From positions 59,771,888 to 59,835,887 of the forward strand of contig NC_052020.1 of the NCBI RefSeq assembly GCF_015832195.1: a stretch of DNA of 64,000 bases, written 5' to 3'. Position 1 is the stretch's first letter; every line of letters starts with the position of its first letter. The stretch comes from Motacilla alba alba (Eukaryota > Chordata > Aves > Passeriformes > Motacillidae). Of this stretch, positions 43,101 through 55,530 are shown in pieces. Below the pieces are notes generated by a model. The model had not been told where the DNA came from. It was given only the letters and a program-made list of their open reading frames with translations, and did no database searches. A program made the position numbers and the translations under genes.

Positions 43101-46100
43101 GGGAGGAAAGGAGGAATCTCCTCCAACACCCCCTGCCAGACTTCCCCACTCAGAAATCACTGAAAACTGGAAGCAGTTACTGCAAACTGTGGATAAATCT
43201 CATCTGCAGAGTCGTGCAGGGTGAATAAAATCCATGGGTTGGATTTCAAGTCTTTCTGCACCTCAGCACATTTTTCAAATAATTCTGACAATGTGAAAAT
43301 ATTTGGAAAGAAAGCACACGCACACACCCACGAAGGAATCTTGGTCATTTCTCACCTAAATAACTGCTGGAAGTTTGGTTTAATAAAATTTGCTTCAATG
43401 TTCTGCCGTATGCATATTACATGGGTTATTCCATGTTTCTGGAGTATAGGTAGCTGTGGAGAAAGAAACAAATATCTTTTTAAAATTACAGATTCATCTA
43501 TTAGACAGTAAATAAATAATAATATAAAGAAAAGCTGTAATAAATAGACTAGTAATACACATATTACTATATTATATATAATTATACTGTATTATATTTA
43601 TTCTATATAGAAATAGAAATAAAAAGAAAAGCTGTACTTAGATACAAAACAGGGCTACATCAAGGAAAATCTGAGCTGGTTTTCTAGAATTCAGAGTGCA
43701 AAAATGTTGTTTTTCCAAAAGAAAAAGTGACAAAAGAGGAAGGCATTCAATGAAGTTGTTGTTTGTCTCTCCCCACCTTTCACTTGGCCTGAAATTTCAA
43801 GTCCCTACATGAGGGAGGAATTTGCAGCCAGCATTGGATTCTCACTGGAACCAGACCATGAAAACAAGATCATTTAAACCATGAGGCAAATTTGCAGAGC
43901 CAAGCTGTGCCTGAGCAGTGCTTGACTTCACTGTAATTTAATTTTCCTTGTTTTAATGTCTGTGTGAGAGTTCCCAGTTCTGACTGGTCTTACAACACTT
44001 CAGCAATGGAAATAGGATTTGGTAAAGTGTCTCAAATGGTTTAAATTCTCCAAGAAAAATTATATTTAAGACTCAATTTTAATACAAACAGCTCATCCCA
44101 CAAATGCACCACATATTCCTTCCACTTTGGCATTTTTCATGTTCCAGTTCAGAACTGCAACCAAATTTACACCTCTATGGATACACAGAGCAGATCTCCA
44201 CAGTAACAAATCCAATCAGCACAGCTTCCCCGTGAGAGAATATTCTGAAAATCATACCTTGCTTTTCATAGCTGAAGAATACGGGCCTAAAAATAACCCA
44301 GGTAAGATTTCCTAGGAGGCAGAAGAAGAACAGACATTTAATATCAGCTCCAGATGATTTGAAATAACACATTCCACTCACCTCAGAACACGGAGATAAA
44401 TAATTTACATATTCCTGAAATGTGTAATCAATGCCATTTATAGCAGGACAAGGCAAAAAAAAAATTGGTTTGGCAGGATAAAAGAAACATGATCTTGGTG
44501 CTGGGGATCTTGTTCTGGAGCAGGAACAAAGTCCTTGATTTGGACTAAGCTCCAGGTTGATTCTGCCTCTCACCCAGCCTCAGATCAAGGGAAGGGAACT
44601 CTTTTAACTTGGTTTATTATCCTGTCTTGTAATTAATTCCAAATTGTTCTCACGAGAAGAGATACACACATGGGAATTCCTCAGCTTTGGCCTAGCAGGG
44701 GGAAAATGTCAGTTTTTAACCATTTATCTCCCCACCAATGAAGATATGCAGGTGTGTAGATCTTATCTTGTGCAGAGGTTTGACTGACACCATGGTAGGA
44801 AAATTTTAACTGTCCATCCCACTGGAGAACACTCCCAAGCCCGAGGCAGAAGGCAAACCTCTGATACATTTTTGGTAATCATCTAAAGACATTCAGAAAG
44901 ACAAAAATATAATATTTGGGGGATTTCTGTTTTACTACCTGCACAACAGAGATGCAAACACACCTGCATTCCAAGCTGGCAAATCCTCACCTTAATGAAC
45001 TCATTAATTCTGTCTCCCATGGTGCTGCTTGACACTTTACAGGTAAAGACTGATTTTGATACCAGCTCTTTTTTCTCCTCATTAAATGCTCCATGGGTTT
45101 TGCCTCAAACAGTAAATAAAAGTGTCCTACCTGCATCTCTCTCCTCATGGGATAGGTCCAATCCTTAAAAAAAAAAATTAAAAATAATTATATACACAAC
45201 AGAGAAAAACATTCAGGCAGAGATGTACATGTGCATTTTATAGAAAATAATCCCAAGTTCTGTACAAGCTCCCTGCTACCTTTCCACGTGGATGCCAGCA
45301 GCACCCAAGTGCAAGGAACACTATTTGGAAAGTTAATGTGAAGAAACCTCAAGTATTCTACAAAAAAAAAATCCTTAAGGCTGGAAAAGATCCTTATCAG
45401 CTTATCCACACCTCAGCTTTCTGCTGAGGAATTCCCTCTGAAGTGAGGAGAGGAAAAAAAGAGAAAGGAAAAAAGCTTTAGAACATTCTGTACTGGTCAG
45501 AGAAGCAAAGGAATTCCTGCTGAAATTACAGAAGATAACAAGCAGAGCAGGTGACTCCCTCAAAATCCACACTGCCTCACCTGATCCACTCTGAACATTC
45601 AGCACTCAGCTTGAACAAGCCCAGAAACCTGTGCTCTCCAGGACCACAGCAAGCCCTTAGGAGCCTCCAGCCCAGAGTAAACCGTGAGGAGCTGTATTGT
45701 AAATAAACCCCTCCTGCCCATGATCCTGCTGGCATTTACAGCCCAACACCCCCTTCCCCAGACCCGGGAGGGCTCAGCTCCCGTTCCCCATTCCCAGCTG
45801 ACCAGAGCAACCACCAGGATCAACATTTCCATGCTCTGCTCCCCTCTGCAGCTCTGCCAAAGCTGAACAGAAAGTGCTCGGGCAGAGACTATTCCTGTCT
45901 TTCCTTCCCTCCAACTCCCACTGGCCTCTATTAACAGGCTCTTACTCATTCCTTGACCCTCACACATGAAGGAGTTGGAGCTGAGATCCCAGCTACCATC
46001 TGGAGGTAAAAAACCCAAAAAGGGAATAGTCAAATATATCCAATAAAGTGGATACATTTATTTACATAACTCTGGTGTTTGATTCACACACACACACACA

Positions 46101-49100
46101 CACACACCAGCAGCTAAGAAAAAACTTCCCCTATGGCCTGATGTCCTCACAAGTATGGGGAAGTTAAACATCAAATATTCCAGCTGGGAAGGGAGGTCTG
46201 GATTACAGCAGGGAGGATCCCTTAAATTGCAGCACTGCTCACCTCAGCACCTACACTTGTCCCAGAAGCATTAAATTCACATTAAAGCTCTTTTCACCAA
46301 CGCAATAAAAATCCTGAGCTTCCCTCAGACACCCCCACAGTGCACAGGGAGGATTTTCCAGCTCTTGGTCGTGGAATTAAGAAGGATTTTAGTATCAGTA
46401 AAGTTATTTTGGAAAAGCGAGCAAACAAACATTAAACCATTCCAGAAAATCCTTTGGATAGCAGCTAAAGTGGCAGCCCAAACAGGGAAATAAAATGCAC
46501 TGAAATGGGCTTTGCTGAAGACACACAAGTAGCTAAATGACTTCTGCATGTTCCAGCTGGAATAAAAAACTCCTGGAAGTAGAAAGGAGAAATGTTGTGA
46601 CATAAGGATGATATTTAGAGTATCCTTTTGAAGGGGGACCTGAGAGGGTTCAGCACAACCCTGCTGGCTTGCTGTGTACACAAAAGCATCATTCACCCCT
46701 CAAAAGGCCAGAAAACCCCAGGTTTGTCCAAGTTAAAACCAATAAACTCTGAAAAGCTTAAGCTGCACTCCAGGAATATGCAAGCACTTTAGTAGGTTTA
46801 TTACTCTGTTTGTAGAATTTAGAAATCTTGATCTGGAGCACAATGAAAACACAAATTTATCGCTGCTTTGGCTTAACAGCACAGTGGAAATGTTCCTTTC
46901 AAAAGCACCAGAGGCAGGAAATGTTTAGCCCCAACAGCTGTAAACTGTGCAAAATAAATAGGTAAGAATGGAGCAATGCAAGTCCAAAGGGAACCAAATC
47001 CCAAGAGACAGCACAGATGTTCTGAACAAGAAAAAAAAAATCACTCAAGGCCCCAGATATCGGCCTTTAGTGCCCTCCAAAAGCAAAAAAGATACAGTTT
47101 TCCAATGGGATTTTGATTGCAAAGAGAGTGTTTAAGGAAAACATTTAATCTGAGACAAACTACTGAAAGAATGATTTTGGTGACTGCTGACAGCCCTTCA
47201 AGGCTTTCAAAACCAACAATGCCAGATTATTCAAATGTTATGCAAAGTTATGTAAAAATCCCAATCTATTAATGGAGACTGAAGCCAAGCACAGGTTCCA
47301 TTTTAAGGAGTTCATTCATCAGCCAGGTTTTCCACACTGTCTGCAGCACCAAGCAGACAAAAAACAACTGAAAGCTTCTCTTTAGATCAGATCAAATGCA
47401 AGAATTTTGCTAAGAAAACAAAGGGCGATGCCAGAGGTGGAGGGAAGAACAGCATTCCTTGCAGCCAAGGATTTGGGAGGCTCTCCAGGACAAGTGACAA
47501 CTCACTGGAAGGCTCACTCATCAATACTTGCAAGACACCAAAGAGATGGAGTGGAAAAAAAATAATCCCTAGAATTCCAAAGTTTTAAAAATGAGCCACT
47601 CCCCTGTGCCAGATCTCCTCAAACATGCAGGACAAGGGGGAACAAAACACATTCCAAAGCCCTCCCTTCCCCATCCAACCTCCAGCTGAAGAAATGGAAG
47701 CTATGAATTCATAGGGAAGACTTGTCCACACTACAAAGAGCCCCTTGGTATCCAATAAATGTCAGCTCTGCCAAAAGTTTGGGTTCTTTCATCCATATTT
47801 TGCCTCAGTTACACCTGTTCTTCCTTAGAACAGTTTAACAGCAAAAAGGGACGTGGAGTTTTTTTTGTAAGAGTGATCTTGGCTAAGACTTAATCTAAAA
47901 AATTTTTATTATGATTTTTTAAAATGAGTTTAGCAGCCCTGACATTGAGACTCTGTACCAAAGTGTCGGAACCCAGGACATCCCTCTGGGTGCCCTGGAT
48001 GGCCAGAGCCGCTGGCAGGGGGCTCTGAGACCCTGGCATGCAGCCAAAGACACACGTGGGGTTTGGATCTTAGCCCGTGGAGCAAATCACCAACTCTGTA
48101 TGAAGAATTACAAGCCACACACAAAAGTTTAGGTATTGTAGTAGAAGCAGTCACGGAGTGAAAGGAAGGGTTTCTGAGTGCTGTACAGGGGGGTTTTAAG
48201 CCTTGTACGCAGGGGTCCAAGTTTTGTACATGGGGGTCAGGGGTTCTAAGATGGAGGGATTTGGGTGTGCCCTGTCCTCCTTCTTTCTCCTTCCTAGCCT
48301 CCATGTCTTTGGTGATGTTGGCACTCACAGATTGGTTTAGAGTAGAAAGTCACCATTCAATATGGATAGTAGGTATCGGGGAAAAGGTATAAACATGTAA
48401 CACGGAATGTGTGATATAAAAGATGGCAGCAGCCCCTGGGAGGGCAGTGTGCCTTTGTCTGAGCTGCTGAATGGGCCACAGCAGCTCAGGAAAAGAATCT
48501 TTTAGATAACCAACAATAAACAACCTTGAGACCAGACAACAGAGGACTGCTGAGTCTTCCTTTGAAGGCACGGGTTGGAGCAGAGACTTTTCCATCTTTC
48601 GGGGTCACCCCAATCCGGGGGTGAAACCCCACATCTGGCGTCCCTGGGTGGGCAGGAGACCCCACACCAAAGCAAAGAGGGTGGTTTTTAAACACAACAG
48701 CCAAGCTGCCTCAGCCTCTCCAGAAGGAACGCAGTGCGATGGATGTGCGTGACCCAGCTTAACTGGTCCCTCGCTGCCAGCTGAAGCCTGCAGACCCATC
48801 TGATTTTTGAACATAAAAGCTACAGCCCCAGCCTTTGTCAAAGCTCAGCTCTGGCTGAAAAGCAAGCCCAGTTAGGATGGTTCAGCTCCTGCTGCCCTGT
48901 AATTATAGAGCCTGCAAACCACAGGCTGGCCCAGGTGAAGGGAGAAGCTCTCAGAGATGCTGCAAAAACCACCAGGAAAAGAAATCCAATCGTAGTTAGA
49001 GGAGATGAGCTCAGGAAGTCTCTTCTCGATTTTCACTGCTGCTTTTCACCTGCTCAGCATCACCCACCCCCTGCAATGACTCCTCCTGCTTCCCAGACCA

Positions 49101-52100
49101 TCACCCAATTCCTCTGGAAAAGCTGCACACAGCTCCCAGTAAAACCTCCTGAGCACTCCAGGCGTCCAATCATCTCCCAACTCCCAGTTTTGTTGTTGAT
49201 TTAGAGCATCACTTCCCTCTCCACAGATTTCCCTCCCCGTCACAATCCATCCCAGCAGGACTCCTGCATGATGGACGGTGCACCTCAAAAACCCAGGGCT
49301 CTCAGACTCCTCTTCCCTGTAACACTCCAATCCTCTCCTCCAAACCTGCTACAAGGTTCTCCCAAAAGTTGTGAAGCTGGAGCAGCAGAAACTGTTACAG
49401 CAGCGCAGCCTGGGGCTCGGACCTGCTGCAGCTCCCGGCTGTGCCCTGAACACCGCACAGGAAATTCAAATTACAGCCTGTGTTATATCAGAATTCAAAT
49501 TACAGTCTGACAGCGTTAGAGAGGGCAGGACTGCATCAAGCAGCAGCATCCCCGGACCGGGGCTGGCTCCTGATCCCACAACAATGAGCTCCACACAAAG
49601 GCTTTCACTGCCAGGCAGCTCTAAGGGTCATTCACACATTCACAAATGGGATCGCACCTTGGCTTTGAAAGCATTTTACGTGGCCCAAAGTGATAATATC
49701 CTTCTCCAAAGACTAGCACAAAAATCTAAATCGGTATTTGTAAAACGGAACAACCGCAGGAAAAAATCCTAAAATAATACAGCAGTAGCAAAGCACAATC
49801 ACTTGCCATTTTTTAGTAAGGAAAGAGACAAATTAAATGAGGTACTGAAAAAAATATTCAAGGAAAATATTTGAGTATCACTGAAACCTGCCACATCTAT
49901 CACGGTGAAAGGTGGTACTTAAGAGCCTCAAAATTAGCTACAAACAGGAATGAAGTGAAAGGTTGTGTCTTCAGTTTGAGGCATGTTCGTGTTCTTGGAC
50001 AGTTCTATTAAAAATATGGGGGTTACTGTACAAATAGAATTATTTCAGTTGGAAGGAACCCACAACAATCATTTAGTGCAACTACCTGACCAGGGCAGGC
50101 TCAATTATATATACATATATATATATATTAAAAAAAATAAAAAATATATATAAAATATATATATAAAAATTAAATAAAATGTACATAAATACGTACAGAT
50201 ATATATATATAAAATACGTACAGATATATATATAAAAATACGTACAGATATATATATAAAAATACGTACAGATATATATATAAAAATACGTACAGATATA
50301 TATATATAAAAAATACGTACAGATATATATATATAAAAAATACGTACAGATATATATATAAAAAATACGTACAGATATATATATAAAAATACGTACAGAT
50401 ATATATATATAAAAAATACGTACAGATATATATATATAAAAAATACGTACAGATATATATATATAAAAAATACGTACAGATATATATATATAAAAAATAC
50501 GTACAGATATATATATATAAAAATACGTACAGATATATATATAAAAATACGTACAGATATATATATAAAAATACGTACAGATATATATATAAAAATACGT
50601 ACAGATATATATATAAAAAATACGTATAAATATATATATAAAAAATACGTATAAATATATATATAAAAAATACGTATAAATATATATATAAAAAATACGT
50701 ATAAATATATATATATAAAATACGTATAAATATATATAAAATACGTATAAATATATATAAAATACGTATAAATATATATAAAATACGTATAAATATATAT
50801 ATATAAAATACGTATAAATATAAATATATATATATATATAAAAATTATAAATATACATATACATATATTTTCCCCAGGTAGAAATCCCGGTGCAACTCTA
50901 TAAAACACACAGAATTAAACCAAATCCTTTAATTCCCTGAAGGTGTGAGCGTGGCACTGCCATGAGCAGAGCTGGAGGAACGCTTGCACAGTGCTGCTGT
51001 CCCAGAGGCGGCTGAGGGCTGGAGAAAGGGGCAGCAGAAAGGGTGAGGTGACACTGCCACCCTGGCACAGCTGCTCCATCCCATGGCCACCGCACTCAGC
51101 AGGGATGGAAGCAGATTGACTGTCCCAGATTTACTGGGAATTCTGTTTGCCCAGAGCACTCAGACAGGGGGAAGGCCCCAGCAGAGACATTTTTGGCATT
51201 GAAAATACAAAAGAATACAAAAGCAGGAAGGTGGAGAAGAGGAATAAAAGCAGGTGGGAATGACAGAGCACATGGAGGAAAGAAGGAATGAAGGACAGCA
51301 GGGAAAGAAATGTTATTTTAGCAGAAACACAAGCCACAGAGAAGGATAAAAGGTGAAACTAAAGGAAAAGTAGAAATAAAACAATTCCTATTTGTCCCAT
51401 TCTCTAACACTGGTCCTAAAGGCAGCTCATGAAACACCATCAGCACACAGGATCAGCAGCACTGCTAAAACTTCCAGCATAGAATTTTTTTTTCCAATAA
51501 AATTGGAATTAAAGCAGTGCAGACAGAATCCTTGTTACAGGAAGCCAAGTGCCTGGAGTGCCACACTCACCCAGATGATCAGAATTGTTTCTAATGGCCT
51601 TTTCCATGCCCCTATTTTCAATTCATGAGTTGGGCTACACTGAGACAATCCTCATTTAGCTACGACAACCCGAACCTGCCTTACCTCCCAAACTGTACAA
51701 AGTGCCCCTCTGTGCCCGTGTGGATCCCAGCAGGCTCCCCTGGATGGGAGGCACAGATTAATCAGGGCTGAGAGGCTGCTCGGCTCCAGCTGCCACACAG
51801 CACTGCTCTGATTTATGCAAAGCAGCCTGATAGTGTCCCACTGAGCCGGGATCAAAATCTGTCACCTGATTTACATCTCCCAGCACAACACAGCATTTGT
51901 TCTCCATTTTTTTGGGCTCTGTTATGTGGGCAGGTAAAATAATTCTAATGATGTAAGCTTCCTACTTATTTCAAAGAGTCTGCAGAGGAGGGGAAAAGCT
52001 GTGTTTTAAGGGGTTTATTTGTGTTGCCTATCAAAAGTGAGAGTAAAAGAAGTTTAATAGATTTGTTCCACCTTTAGATGGGCTGCATCACTTCATAGTT

Positions 52101-55100
52101 AAAAAAAGCAGTCAGAAATACATTAGCATTTCAGACTAAATATAGCTGTCAAAAATGTAAATTTCTTTTTTAGAAAAACTGCGTGTGCTAAAAAGAACTC
52201 AGCTTTTATGCATAATAAAAAGGCAAATATGTCTGCTTAGTCAATAGGCTGCTAATTTAATTACAAAACCCATGGAGAGCCCTAAAAAAATTCTAAGTAC
52301 ATCATGAATACTTGGTTTGCTCAGCCTGATTGCAAGCAAATATGTTTAAACAAAGAAATAAACTGGTAATTGTTGCTGTGTTCTCATTATATATATCCTA
52401 GTCCTTTTTTTTTTTTTTTTTGGTTTTGCTTAAAATTTAATGGGAAACTAATTTTTATTAAATTCTTTCAATTACTGCAGTCCTTACTGACCTTCTTTCC
52501 AGAAGTACTAATAAGCCAACATGTACTAATTGTTATTAACCTGACCCTTTTTAATGGATTTTAGACTTATTTTTTCCTCCCAGTATAAACATGCAACACA
52601 GAACTTCTCAAATTTAAGAAAGTTTGAGACCTGACCTTGGAAAATGTGCTGATAAAAAAAAAATAAATAAAATCTAAGCTTAGAACTGGTTCCACCTCAC
52701 ATAGAATCACTATTAATCACAAAGCTGAGACGCTCACCATCACCCCACTGCAAAAGAACACACAGTTCACAGACATTCTCAGAAAAGCTTTGCCAGAATG
52801 ATGAGTTCCAGGTTTTCTGGCACTTCCCAAGCTCCCAAAAGTATCAGCAGCCAAGAGGTTTAGAAATCCAGCAATCCCAAACACCACACTATGGATTAGG
52901 GACAGGACAAACAACATCCAGGCTGGAAAAGTGACCTATTTATCAGAGCCCATCCCTGCAGGCTGCCCCAGTCAATCCAGGCTGCTCTCTCCCCTCAACA
53001 CTTCTCCTTGTGCCAGGAAGGAATGGGATGCTGCGCAGCCAAGCAGCGATTTGGCTTTATTTTTAATTATGATTTTGATTATTAAAGCTGCGACACGGTT
53101 AGGAGTGTCAGCTCGAGGAAGGGAGCTGGGGGTGGCGCTCGGAGTGAGTTAAAGAAGCGACAAAGCTGCACTTTTGAGCAGCAGGAAGTCAGCCAGGGAT
53201 TCCCCAAGCTCTCCCTCCTCTCCTTCTCAGGATCTTGAAATCAAATCTGCCAAGCCAGCATTAAACCATCCATCACCAACTTCCCCAAATATTAGGGATT
53301 ACTGCTCATTAAAGAGTCTCCTCACTGCAACGTGCAGGAGCATCTTCTGCTTTCCAGGAAAATCTACATTTTGTGGGCAGGGTGATTTTGGTTCCCTTGG
53401 TTTGCTTTTCCAAAGCACTGTCTTAAGGACTGGCCTTCAGTCTCCTACACTTAGCTTTTAACGAGTTACCTCCACAAGAACTTTGACACTCAGCACTGGC
53501 TTTCACTTTCCTCTTTCCCCCACGTACTCCAACTGTTTATTATCTTCTAGCAGAGCTCAGAATCTGCTGACACGATCTTGTATTTAGATCAAGTCAGACA
53601 CAAATGCAGCATATTGAAAAGAAATTCTTACAGTTTTTAGAATCAGTTCTTGAAAAATCACCACTATGTGAAGTCCTAACACACTACAAATTATATTATT
53701 TACAGACAGTCCATGAAAAAAGACAAAGTACAAGCTACTCTGAAAGACACTGTATTGCAATCTCAGTTTTCATCAGTTAAGAGTTATTAGAGTGGCACTG
53801 AACTCTGGTTTCATTTTTATTTTAACCCCACATTCCTCTTTAGCCATTTCAGATGAAAAGCCACCCAGGCTGATTTAGTTAACAAAACTGTGGGTAACAC
53901 GATTGGTTTCTCCACAAAGAAAAGATATTTAAAAACAAACAAATTATAAACCTCACAGCGTGGCAGATGATTTGTGTTGAGACACAAAGTGATTACAACT
54001 CTGTGAGAACAACTAGAAGACTTGTAACACCTCCAGAGCTCTGAAGTGATGGGGAGTATTAAATCCTGACAACAAAAACAGAACAAAAAGAGTCACTCCC
54101 ATATTTCAGGTAATTTACCACCATAACAGCATTGAGCAACGCTGTTCAAACAGAAATAAATGCTGATGTTTAGAATTATGACAATCTACAGACGTCTGAA
54201 GAGCTCAGGCACTCTCAGCTTCCCTCATGCAGGCTGTGACATTTCGCATTAAACGTTTGAGGCCACCAAAAGGGGCGGGGGGGGGAGGACGACACTGGGG
54301 GATGTTTGTGACACACAAAAACAAATCACCAGCGTCCAGGGTCAGCGCCGGCGAGTTCAGCCAAGTTCAGAAATCAGACACCGCGCTGCCGCGGCTCCTG
54401 TGGCACCGCACAGCCCCGTCCGAGCACACATGGCCACCTGTCCTCGTTCCGCAGAGAAGTCCTGGCTCTGAACCGCCTGGAAACACCGCCCCGATGGGCT
54501 CAGCGAGCGCCGGGGGGCTCCGGCAGCGGCCGAGGGCAGGAGGAACCGAGAGCCCGGAGGGGAGCCGCGGGTACCGCCGCTGGGGCTGCTCACACCGGGA
54601 CACGGCCGGAGCAGCCAAAGGGCGGCGAACAGACAGGCTGTGACCCTGAAAGGGGGCATAAAAAAAGAGTGGATGGGCAAAAGCCAAAGGAGATGAAGCG
54701 GAGGGGCTCGGTTCCCTGAATGTGACGGTGGCGAGACTGCCCAGAGAAGCTGCGGCTGCCCCACTCCCGAAGCGCTCAAGGCCATGCTGGACAGGGCTTG
54801 GAGCAACCTGCGATAGTGGGAGGCTTCCAGGCTTCCAGGCCGGAGGCACCGGGCAGGGGAGATGCCGGAGGGCGACGAACCGAGCAGAGCCCGACAGCGA
54901 CCAGGGGAGGGAAGATGCGGCCGGTGGTCGCAGGGGGTGTCACCAGCACAGGGCGGGACACGGACCCGCGGCCTGCGATGGATCCCAGCGGGAACGCCGC
55001 GGGAAGGGGCGCGGGAGGCTCCGCAGGGCGGGCAGGGCTGTGAGGGGAAGCCCCGGCGGGGCCGCGGGCCGGGCGTGTGCGGGGGGCCGGGACCGGAGCT

Positions 55101-55166
55101 CCCGCTCACCTCAGAGTCCTCTTTGGCCTGCGGCAGCGCGGGGAAGGCCGGTTTGGCGAGCTCCAT
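40087..55166 (-). CDS. STYX: Serine/threonine/tyrosine-interacting protein (pseudophosphatase)
   Basis: STYX is a dual-specificity-phosphatase fold without catalysis. It binds phosphorylated ERK and other partners, including F-box proteins. Coding exons in order of transcription: 55166-55110, 45163-45131, 44311-44258, 43453-43356, 42961-42901, 42158-42122, 41607-41568, 41484-41434, 40982-40910, 40430-40337, 40160-40087. They total 672 nt, encoding 223 aa, the human length. All introns are GT-AG on the - strand. The active-site loop reads VLVHGNAGISRS, with Gly120 in place of the catalytic cysteine, the defining STYX feature. The C-terminus is rich in Glu and Asp and ends AAAQNG. Start ATG context is GCCCGGCCATGG. 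Intron 1 is 9.9 kb and the others are short. Confidence 0.97.
40337..40430 (-). CDS. STYX: STYX exon 10
   Basis: Encodes EYEAIYLAKLTIQMMSPLQL through GST plus one base. If the GTGAGC donor at 40336 were ignored, the frame would run on to a stop near 40,215 with an unrelated tail. The splice to 40160 gives the conserved C-terminus, so I prefer it. Confidence 0.92.
40910..40982 (-). CDS. STYX: STYX exon 9
   Basis: Encodes DAFTYVQERRFCINPNAGFV through HQLQ. It restores phase 0. Confidence 0.95.
41434..41484 (-). CDS. STYX: STYX exon 8
   Basis: Encodes AALVIAYIMETFGVKY with flanking split codons, the helix after the active-site loop. Confidence 0.93.
41568..41607 (-). CDS. STYX: STYX exon 7, dead active-site loop
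   Basis: Encodes KVLVHGNAGIS and part of the following arginine and serine codons. Glycine occupies the position of the nucleophilic cysteine in HCxxGxxR, so hydrolysis is not expected. Confidence 0.94.
42122..42158 (-). CDS. STYX: STYX exon 6 (37 nt)
   Basis: Encodes TKEFIDGSLQSG plus one base. The short exon is bounded by TTTTCAG and GTAAAT. Confidence 0.9.
42901..42961 (-). CDS. STYX: STYX exon 5
   Basis: Encodes YLVLDIADNPVENIIRFFPM and returns to phase 0. The D-x-A-D-N loop corresponds to the general-acid loop of active phosphatases. Confidence 0.95.
43356..43453 (-). CDS. STYX: STYX exon 4
   Basis: Encodes LPILQKHGITHVICIRQNIE through NFQQLF. Phase changes from 0 to 2. Confidence 0.95.
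44258..44311 (-). CDS. STYX: STYX exon 3
   Basis: Eighteen codons, EILPGLFLGPYSSAMKSK, the start of the phosphatase-like fold. Confidence 0.95.
45131..45163 (-). CDS. STYX: STYX exon 2 (33 nt)
   Basis: Eleven codons, DWTYPMRREMQ, preceded by a T-rich acceptor (TTAAG) and followed by GTAGG. Human has EWTYPMRREMQ here, so this short exon is constitutive. Confidence 0.93.
46087..46108. repeat. CA dinucleotide repeat
   Basis: About ten CA units in STYX intron 1. Confidence 0.9.
47964..48666 (+). mobile_element. Endogenous retrovirus LTR with tRNA-Asn PBS-like site
   Basis: Begins TGTCGGAACCC and has a TATA-like TATAAAA near 48,415 and a poly(A) signal AATAAA at 48515-48520, giving a + strand LTR. 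A first possible 3' end (CCCCACA) is at 48633. It is followed by two bases and then an 18-mer at 48636-48653 that is exactly complementary to the tRNA-Asn 3' end as I know it. A second CCCCACA ends at 48666. The 6-mer CCAAAG flanks both sides (47958-47963 and 48667-48672), a candidate target duplication as for betaretrovirus/ERVK-like elements. It lies antisense in STYX intron 1. No viral protein is encoded. The family is probably one of the abundant songbird LTRs, which I could not verify. Confidence 0.8.
48636..48653 (+). other. Primer-binding-site sequence matching tRNA-Asn
   Basis: TGGCGTCCCTGGGTGGGC is an 18/18 complement of the 3' end of vertebrate tRNA-Asn including CCA, recalled from knowledge of that tRNA. 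It sits two bases after a TG...CA-type LTR end, the normal PBS position. Confidence 0.7.
50032..50100 (-). mobile_element. Short CR1 fragment in STYX intron 1
   Basis: About 70 bp with TTCAGTTGGAAGGAACCCAC and CCTGACCAGGGCAGGC. It borders the AT-rich minisatellite. Confidence 0.6.
50180..50870. repeat. TACGTA-bearing 23-25-bp minisatellite in STYX intron 1
   Basis: About 26 units of roughly 24 bp, each TACGTAC (later TACGTAT) plus an AGATATATATATAAAA-like stretch. Proximal units carry TACGTACAG and distal ones TACGTATAA, a directional change of unit type. Confidence 0.9.
54724..54832 (+). mobile_element. CR1 fragment in STYX intron 1
   Basis: Sense CR1 with ACTGCCCAGAGAAGCTGCGG and GGCTTGGAGCAACCTG. 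Confidence 0.7.
55110..55166 (-). CDS. STYX: STYX exon 1
   Basis: Nineteen codons, MELAKPAFPALPQAKEDSE, with a consensus Kozak start and a GTGAGC donor. It lies in the CpG-rich promoter region. Confidence 0.93.
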
Positions 55167-55530
55167 GGCCGGGCGCTGTCCGGGCGGGGCAGGACCCGGG
55201 GCAGGGCGGCTATTTGGGCAGCGGGGCCGCGGGCTCCGGCTCGGGAGCGGCAAGAGATGGAGGCGGCGGAGGAGGAGGCGGCGGCGGCGCGCTCAGCCGC
55301 TCGCGCCCGGCCGCCATGCTGCCGCTGCTGCTGCCGCCGCCTCTTCTTCCCTCCTCCTCCTCCTCTTCCCACCTCTTCCTCCGCCCCCTCCTCTTCCTCC
55401 TCCTCCTCCTCCCAGCCTCCCGCCCGCCCCCGGCGCCCCGCTCCCCCGGCCCCCGCTCCGCCCCGCTCCGCTCCGCCCTCAGCGCTCTGCCCTCCCCTGA
55501 CGGGCGGCTGCCGCCGCGGTTCGTTTAATG
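55167..55530 (-). promoter_or_regulatory. STYX: STYX CpG-island promoter and 5' UTR
   Basis: Very GC-rich sequence directly upstream of the STYX ATG. On the - strand it shows runs of GAGG and GCC triplets and several GGGCGG/CCGCCC Sp1-like boxes, with no TATA. On the + strand the triplet runs open long reading frames that are artefacts. The start site cannot be fixed. Confidence 0.6.

Larger units (their letters stand above)
45164..55109. other. STYX intron 1 (9.9 kb)
   Basis: Mainly unique A-T rich sequence with the ERV LTR, two CR1 fragments, a CA repeat and the TACGTA minisatellite. The first kilobase after exon 1 (54.2-55.1 kb) is GC-rich and may belong to the promoter. I recognise no nested gene. 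Confidence 0.65.

Noticed and set aside
50082..50908. Tyr/Ile-rich frames of about 260 codons on the - strand
   Set aside because: Low-complexity translation of the TACGTA/AT minisatellite inside STYX intron 1.
54357..55253. 298-codon frame on the - strand, and long + strand frames to 55,550
   Set aside because: They are GC-rich open frames through the STYX promoter CpG island. The - strand frame overlaps STYX exon 1 but then ignores its clear splice donor.
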